Source: Lachnospiraceae bacterium | Lineage (GTDB): Bacteria > Bacillota > Clostridia > Lachnospirales > Lachnospiraceae | Direction: 5' to 3' | DNA length: 64,000 bases | Assembly (NCBI GenBank): GCA_015057005.1 | Contig: SVFF01000005.1 | Span: 1 to 64,000, forward strand | Shown here: positions 58,520 to 64,000 of the stretch, in pieces | Layout of the letters: the number at the start of each line of letters is the position of its first letter | Numbering within the stretch: the first letter of the stretch is position 1 | The notes under the pieces: model-generated | What the model was told of the DNA's origin: nothing | Database searches by the model: none | The model's input: only the letters and a program-made list of their open reading frames with translations | Program-made: the position numbers and the translations under genes

Positions 58520-59506
58520 ATGAGTATTAAAATCGGTATTTTAGGTTACGGCAATCTGGGAAGAGGCGTAGAATGTGCTGTCAAGCAGAACGAGGACATG
58601 GAGCTTACCTGCGTCTTTACCCGCAGAAAACCTGAGACAGTCAGTATTTTGACGGAGAGCGCCAAGGTATATCATGTGGATGAGATCCTGGCCCACAAAG
58701 AGGAAATCGATGTGCTGGTGATCTGCGGCGGCAGTGCCACAGATTTGCCTGTGCAGACCCCCGAGTATGCGAAATATTTTAATGTTATCGATAGTTTTGA
58801 CACACACGCAAGGATTCCGGAGCATTTTGCCAATGTGGATGCCACAGCGCAGGATTCCGGCAAGGTGGCTATTATTTCCGTGGGCTGGGATCCGGGTATG
58901 TTTTCTTTGAACAGAGTGTATGCTAACGCTGTTCTGCCTGCAGGGCAGGATTATACTTTCTGGGGCAAGGGTGTCAGTCAGGGTCATTCCGACGCCATCC
59001 GCAGAGTGGAGGGTGTGGCAGACGCAAGACAGTACACCATTCCTGTGCCTGAGGCGCTGGAGCAGGTGAGAAGCGGCGAGACGCCGGCACTTACCACCAG
59101 ACAGAAGCATACCAGAGAATGCTTTGTGGTGTCAAAGGAGGGGGCTGATCTTGACAGAATCGAAAAAGAAATCAAGGAGATGCCCAACTACTTTGCTGAT
59201 TATGACACCACTGTGCATTTTATCACCCAGGAGGAACTGGACAGAGACCACAGCGGTATTCCCCACGGCGGTTTCGTGATCCGAAGCGGCGTTACCGGCT
59301 GGAACGGGGAGCACAAGAATATTATTGAGTACAGCCTGAAGCTGGATTCCAATCCGGAGTTTACCGCAAGTGTGCTGGTGGCTTATGCCAGAGCGGCATA
59401 CCGCATGAACAAAGAGGGACAGAAGGGCTGCAAGACAGTATTTGATGTGGCACCTGCGTACCTGTGCAGACAGAGCAATGAAGAACTGAGAGCGCATATG
59501 TTATAA
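58520..59506 (+). CDS. ddh: meso-diaminopimelate dehydrogenase
   Basis: MSIKIGILGYGNLGRGVECAVKQN, VISVGWDPGMFSLNR, FWGKGVSQGHSDAIRRVEGV. Confidence 0.93.
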   Translation: MSIKIGILGYGNLGRGVECAVKQNEDMELTCVFTRRKPETVSILTESAKVYHVDEILAHKEEIDVLVICGGSATDLPVQTPEYAKYFNVIDSFDTHARIPEHFANVDATAQDSGKVAIISVGWDPGMFSLNRVYANAVLPAGQDYTFWGKGVSQGHSDAIRRVEGVADARQYTIPVPEALEQVRSGETPALTTRQKHTRECFVVSKEGADLDRIEKEIKEMPNYFADYDTTVHFITQEELDRDHSGIPHGGFVIRSGVTGWNGEHKNIIEYSLKLDSNPEFTASVLVAYARAAYRMNKEGQKGCKTVFDVAPAYLCRQSNEELRAHML

Positions 59507-59524
59507 AAAAGAGAGGATACGAAC

Positions 59525-60343
59525 ATGAAATACGAAACATTTGATATCAGAAACAAATACTCACAGGATTATGCCCGGATCCATCTTTATCTGCTGGATG
59601 ATTCCAGGGAGATCGCTATTCATAAGCGTCCCATGGTCATTGTCTGTCCCGGCGGTGGATATGGTTTTACTTCCGACAGAGAGGCGGAGATCGTGGCGCT
59701 GCAGTTTGCTGCTATGGGGTATCACACAGCAGTATTGAGATATTCTGTGGCGCCGGCAGTATTCCCCGCGGCTATTTTGGAGGTGGGAAAGTCTGTGGCC
59801 CTGATCAAGGAGCATGCAGCTGAGTGGCAGATTGATACGGATAGGATTGCCATCGTAGGTTTCTCTGCAGGCGGCCATTTGGCAGCAAACTATGGTACAT
59901 TCTGGCACAAAGACTTTATGCAGCAGGAGCTGGGCGTTGAGAAGGAGATGCTTCGTCCGGGCGCCATGATTCTGGGCTATCCTGTGATCACTTCCGGTGA
60001 GTTTGCTCATCAGGGTTCCTTTATGAACCTGCTGAAAGAGGACTATGAGGCCAGAAAAGAGGAGTTCTCTCTGGAAAACTGTGTCACAGAAAATACCCCC
60101 AGAGCTTTTATCTGGCACACCTACGAGGACAATGCGGTGCCTGTACAGAATTCCCTGCTCTTTGTAAATGCCCTGGTGGAGAAAAAGATTCCCGTAGAAT
60201 TCCATATGTTCCAGAAGGGTGCTCACGGTCTGGCCCTGGCAAATAGATTGACCGGTACTATCGGTCTGAAGCCGGAAGGTGCTGCTGCGGCTTGGATTCC
60301 TTTGGTGCAGCGCTGGATGGAAAACTGGATCGCGGAAGAATAG
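59525..60343 (+). CDS. alpha/beta hydrolase (esterase)
   Basis: IVCPGGGYGFTSDREAE, IVGFSAGGHLAANYG, HGLALAN. Confidence 0.9.
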   Translation: MKYETFDIRNKYSQDYARIHLYLLDDSREIAIHKRPMVIVCPGGGYGFTSDREAEIVALQFAAMGYHTAVLRYSVAPAVFPAAILEVGKSVALIKEHAAEWQIDTDRIAIVGFSAGGHLAANYGTFWHKDFMQQELGVEKEMLRPGAMILGYPVITSGEFAHQGSFMNLLKEDYEARKEEFSLENCVTENTPRAFIWHTYEDNAVPVQNSLLFVNALVEKKIPVEFHMFQKGAHGLALANRLTGTIGLKPEGAAAAWIPLVQRWMENWIAEE

Positions 60344-60413
60344 GAACTGCATTGCACAATCCACGCGTAACGTGTGGGGAGAGGAATGCGATTGAAAAGA
60401 TCGGAGTGATTAA

Positions 60414-61118
60414 ATGAACGAAGCTGCGTTGATTGAAAAGCTGGCAGCCTTTGGGCTGACCAGGCAGGAGGCTTCCATTTATTTGTGTCTGACAGCCAAT
60501 AGGGAACTGTCCGGCTATGAGGTGTCCAAGCTGACCGGTTTTTCCAGGTCCAATGTGTATAATGCCCTGGCCAGTCTGGTGGAAAAGGGGGCGGCTTATC
60601 TGCTGGAAGGCCCCACCAATAAATACACGGCGGTAGCGGCAGAAGAGTTCTGCAAAAACAAGATTCAGCACCTGCAGAAACTTAGCGAGGAGATCGTCCG
60701 GGAGATTCCCAAAACAGATGAAGCCTGCGAGGGATACATCACCATATCCGGCCACAAACATATTTGCGACAGAATTCATACCATTCTGGACAATGTGAAG
60801 TACCGAGTATATCTGTCCATGCCGGTAAAATATCTGGAAGTATTCCGGGAGGACCTGCAGAGGTTGTTGGAGAACGGTAAAAAAGTAGTGCTTTTGCTGC
60901 AGGAAGAGGTTGCCTTTCCGGGAGCAATTATTTATATTAGAGAGAAGGAAGAAGACCAGGTCAGATTGATTGCAGATTCTGCTTATGTGCTGACGGGAGA
61001 TATGACGGGAAGTGCTGCCGACACCTGTCTGTACTGCGGACAGCCCAATTTTGTGAAGGTGTTCAAGGATTCCATGAAAAACGAGATCAGACTGATCGAG
61101 CTTGGTCAAAAGGAATAA
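60414..61118 (+). CDS. TrmB family transcriptional regulator
   Basis: LAAFGLTRQEASIYLCLTANRELSGYEVSKLTGFSRSNVYNALASLVEKGAAYLLEGPTNKYTAV. Confidence 0.9.
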   Translation: MNEAALIEKLAAFGLTRQEASIYLCLTANRELSGYEVSKLTGFSRSNVYNALASLVEKGAAYLLEGPTNKYTAVAAEEFCKNKIQHLQKLSEEIVREIPKTDEACEGYITISGHKHICDRIHTILDNVKYRVYLSMPVKYLEVFREDLQRLLENGKKVVLLLQEEVAFPGAIIYIREKEEDQVRLIADSAYVLTGDMTGSAADTCLYCGQPNFVKVFKDSMKNEIRLIELGQKE

Positions 61119-61162
61119 CGGCAGGAGCCGCTATAGAATAAGAGAACGAGGAGCATACAATT

Positions 61163-62440
61163 ATGAAAAAATTACCTTTTGTGACAAAGGAACAGATAGA
61201 GGAGATTGCAAAAACATACCCTACCCCTTTCCATATTTATGACGAGAAGGGTATCCGTGCAAATGCACAGGCTTTGAAGGAAGCTTTTTCCTGGAACAAG
61301 GGCTACAAGGAGTATTTTGCGGTGAAGGCAACTCCCAATCCCTTTCTGATCAATATTCTGCGGGAGTACGGCTGCGGCTGCGACTGTTCTTCCTATACAG
61401 AATTGATGCTCAGTGAGGCTATGGGCATCACCGGCAGCGATATTATGTTTTCTTCCAATGATACCCCTGCGGAGGAGTATGTCTATGCTCATGAATTGGG
61501 GGCGACCATCAACCTGGATGATTTCACTCACATTGAGTTTTTGGAGAAGACCATCGGCACTCTGCCGGAGACCATTTCCTGCCGCTTTAATCCCGGCGGA
61601 CTGTTCAAGATCAGCAACGATATCATGGACAATCCCGGCGATTCCAAGTACGGTTTTACCACGGAGCAGCTTTTTGAGGGCTTCCGCATCTTAAAGGAAA
61701 AGGGTGTAAAGCATTTTGGTATTCACTCTTTTTTGGCCAGCAACACTGTGACCAACGAGTATTATCCCATGCTGGCAAAGATTTTGTTTGAGCTGGCTGT
61801 AAAGCTGAAAGAAGAGACAGGCGTACACATTGCCTTTATTAACCTTTCCGGCGGTATCGGTATCCCCTACAGACCGGATCAGGAACCCAACGATATCCGC
61901 GTGATCGGTGAGGAAGTGAGAAAGGTTTACGAGGAAGTGCTGGTGCCTGCCGGTATGGATGATGTGGCTCTCTATACCGAACTGGGCCGTTTCATGATGG
62001 CACCTTACGGTCATCTGGTGACCAAGGCAATTCATGAGAAGCACACCCACAAGGAGTATATCGGTGTGGATGCCTGCGCGGTAGACCTGATGAGACCTGC
62101 CATGTATGGCGCTTACCACCATATCACGGTACTTGGTAAGGAGGACGCTCCCTGCGACCATATGTATGATGTGACAGGGTCTCTGTGCGAAAATAACGAT
62201 AAGTTTGCCATCGACAGAATGCTTCCTGCTATCGACAAGGGAGATTATCTGGTGATCCACGATACCGGTGCCCACGGCTATGCTATGGGTTACAATTACA
62301 ACGGTAAATTAAAGTCCGCAGAGCTCTTATTAAAAGAGGACGGCAGTGTGGAGCTGATCCGCAGAGCGGAAACCCCCAAGGACTATTTTGCAACCTTCGA
62401 TTGCTTTGCTATTTTCGATAAGCTGCAGAAGGAGATGTGA
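61163..62440 (+). CDS. lysA: diaminopimelate decarboxylase
   Basis: TPFHIYDEKGIRANAQAL, YFAVKATPNPFLINIL, NLSGGIGIPYRPDQ; PLP-dependent decarboxylase group IV. Confidence 0.88.
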   Translation: MKKLPFVTKEQIEEIAKTYPTPFHIYDEKGIRANAQALKEAFSWNKGYKEYFAVKATPNPFLINILREYGCGCDCSSYTELMLSEAMGITGSDIMFSSNDTPAEEYVYAHELGATINLDDFTHIEFLEKTIGTLPETISCRFNPGGLFKISNDIMDNPGDSKYGFTTEQLFEGFRILKEKGVKHFGIHSFLASNTVTNEYYPMLAKILFELAVKLKEETGVHIAFINLSGGIGIPYRPDQEPNDIRVIGEEVRKVYEEVLVPAGMDDVALYTELGRFMMAPYGHLVTKAIHEKHTHKEYIGVDACAVDLMRPAMYGAYHHITVLGKEDAPCDHMYDVTGSLCENNDKFAIDRMLPAIDKGDYLVIHDTGAHGYAMGYNYNGKLKSAELLLKEDGSVELIRRAETPKDYFATFDCFAIFDKLQKEM

Positions 62441-62472
62441 TTTTTTAGCGGGGCTTTGAATTGGAGGTTAAT

Positions 62473-64000
62473 ATGAATAAGCAGGTAAAGAGATTGGATA
62501 AAAAATTCTGGGCAGCAATGGTACTGTTCGGACTGATCGGACAGGTGGCCTGGGTGGTAGAAAATATGTATCTGAACGTATTTATTTACAAAATGTTCCG
62601 GGCTTCTGCGGCGGATATTTCCCTGATGGTCAGTGCCAGTGCAGTTGCCGCTACGGTGACCACCATACTGATGGGAGCATTGTCCGATCGTGTGGGCAAA
62701 CGCAAACTATTTATCTGCGGAGGGTATCTCATCTGGGGTATTACCATATTGGGATTTGCACTGGTGCGGATGGATGTGCTGACGCCTCTGTGCGGCAGCG
62801 CGGCTGAGGCCGCAGCCTTGGGGGTAAATCTGGTGATCCTTCTGGACTGCGTCATGACCTTCTTTGGTTCCACGGCCAACGACGCAGCTTACAATGCCTG
62901 GCTGACGGAAATGGGAGATGATTCCAGCCGTGGCAGGATTGAAGGTATTAATGCCATGATGCCTTTGTTGGCTATTTTAGTAGTCTTCGGCGGCTTTATG
63001 GGCTTCAATCTGGATCTGGCGGAAAGCTGGACGGTTATTTACTGCATTATCGGCGGTATTGTGCTGGTGATCGGCGTGCTGGGATTTTTCCTGATTGATG
63101 AAGGGCCCGGGCACAAAGGGGCAGGGGGTGCAATCGGCAGTATCGAAGCAGGTCGTCATACAGGATGTGGTAATGATGAAGGAATTTCCGAAAAGTCTGA
63201 GTCATACTGGGCCAATGTGATCTACAGCTTCCGTCTCTCTACCGTAAAAGCCAACAAACTCCTTTACGCCATCGTAGGTGCCTTCGCCTTGTTCGGCATT
63301 TCTATTCAGATTTTTATGCCTTATCTGATCGTTTATTACGAGAAGAGTCTGGCTATGAGCAATTATGTGCTGGTGCTGGCTCCGGCCATTATCCTGGCGG
63401 CAGTGTTTACTGCTGTGTATGGCAAGTTTTACGATCAGCTGGGCTTTCAAAAGAGTATCATTCCCGCTATCGGTATTTTGGTGGCCGGTTACGTGATTTT
63501 GTATTTCAGTGTGAGCATGGTCCCTGTGTTTGTGGGGTCTCTTCTTATGATGTGCGGTTATCTTTCCGGTATGGCAGTATTTGGTGCTGTGATCAGGGAG
63601 CGGATTCCGGAGCAGATGGAAGGACGGTTCCAGGGGCTTCGCATTATCGGCCAGGTGCTGATTCCCGGTGTGATCGGGCCTGCTGCAGGCGCATGGGTGC
63701 TGAGGGATGCGGTGCAGATCGAGAATCAGGATGGTACTTTTTCTTTCCTGCCTGACAAGGGGATCTGGTCTGCGGCAACAGTGGCAATCCTGGTGCTGGC
63801 GGCAGCTCTCTGGGCAATTTTCCGAATGATCCGCAATGGTCATTATGATCTGTGGACGGAGGCGGGAGAAAGATGCAGAGATGCCATGAGTATGCCGGAA
63901 CGGAAATGCAGTTTGGCAGATGATGCAGCGCAGGCGGATCGTGTGACGCCCTGGAAGCATCATCCCCGTCCCCAGATGAAGCGAGAGCATTTTGTTGTAT
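62473..64000 (+). CDS. MFS transporter (partial, continues past the window)
   Basis: MNKQVKRLDKKFWAAMVLFGLIGQVAWVVENMYLNVFIYK..., LMGALSDRVGKRK; open frame from 62473 to the window end; RBS ttggagg. Confidence 0.85.
   Translation, partial: MNKQVKRLDKKFWAAMVLFGLIGQVAWVVENMYLNVFIYKMFRASAADISLMVSASAVAATVTTILMGALSDRVGKRKLFICGGYLIWGITILGFALVRMDVLTPLCGSAAEAAALGVNLVILLDCVMTFFGSTANDAAYNAWLTEMGDDSSRGRIEGINAMMPLLAILVVFGGFMGFNLDLAESWTVIYCIIGGIVLVIGVLGFFLIDEGPGHKGAGGAIGSIEAGRHTGCGNDEGISEKSESYWANVIYSFRLSTVKANKLLYAIVGAFALFGISIQIFMPYLIVYYEKSLAMSNYVLVLAPAIILAAVFTAVYGKFYDQLGFQKSIIPAIGILVAGYVILYFSVSMVPVFVGSLLMMCGYLSGMAVFGAVIRERIPEQMEGRFQGLRIIGQVLIPGVIGPAAGAWVLRDAVQIENQDGTFSFLPDKGIWSAATVAILVLAAALWAIFRMIRNGHYDLWTEAGERCRDAMSMPERKCSLADDAAQADRVTPWKHHPRPQMKREHFVV

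Overview
Chromosomal window from an anaerobic Firmicute, most likely Lachnospiraceae/Clostridia (inferred from gene content and style). It opens on the 3' end of a 23S rRNA gene with no 5S rRNA visible downstream. Main contents: an APH/kinase-like fusion with a GNAT, regulators and a DUF3795 fusion; pyrBI; a degenerate FolC-like protein; a carbohydrate ABC-transporter operon interrupted by a group II intron remnant; a GH2 beta-galactosidase plus sialidase-like gene; a polyphosphate cluster (Ppx/GppA, Ppk1, Maf, HAD); a PHP protein and an ABC-F ATPase; and a large duplicated catabolic locus (two GH106-like hydrolases, two BNR/sialidase-like proteins, a DHDPS/NAL-family aldolase, a Gfo/Idh/MocA oxidoreductase). 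It ends with ddh, an esterase, a TrmB regulator, lysA and an MFS transporter that runs off the window (absent from the ORF track). Most notable non-coding signals: (1) a conserved promoter/leader/terminator RNA-like element in three copies (about 15.03, 24.8 and 31.1 kb); (2) seven GCGAAGC mini-hairpin motifs in a 61-bp repeat array at 37.7-38.0 kb; (3) a tandem array of about twelve 51-bp units inside the sialidase-like locus at 47.4-48.0 kb; (4) the group II intron domain V remnant at 18.7-19.0 kb. No searches or folding software were run; all assignments come from reading the sequence and the supplied translations.
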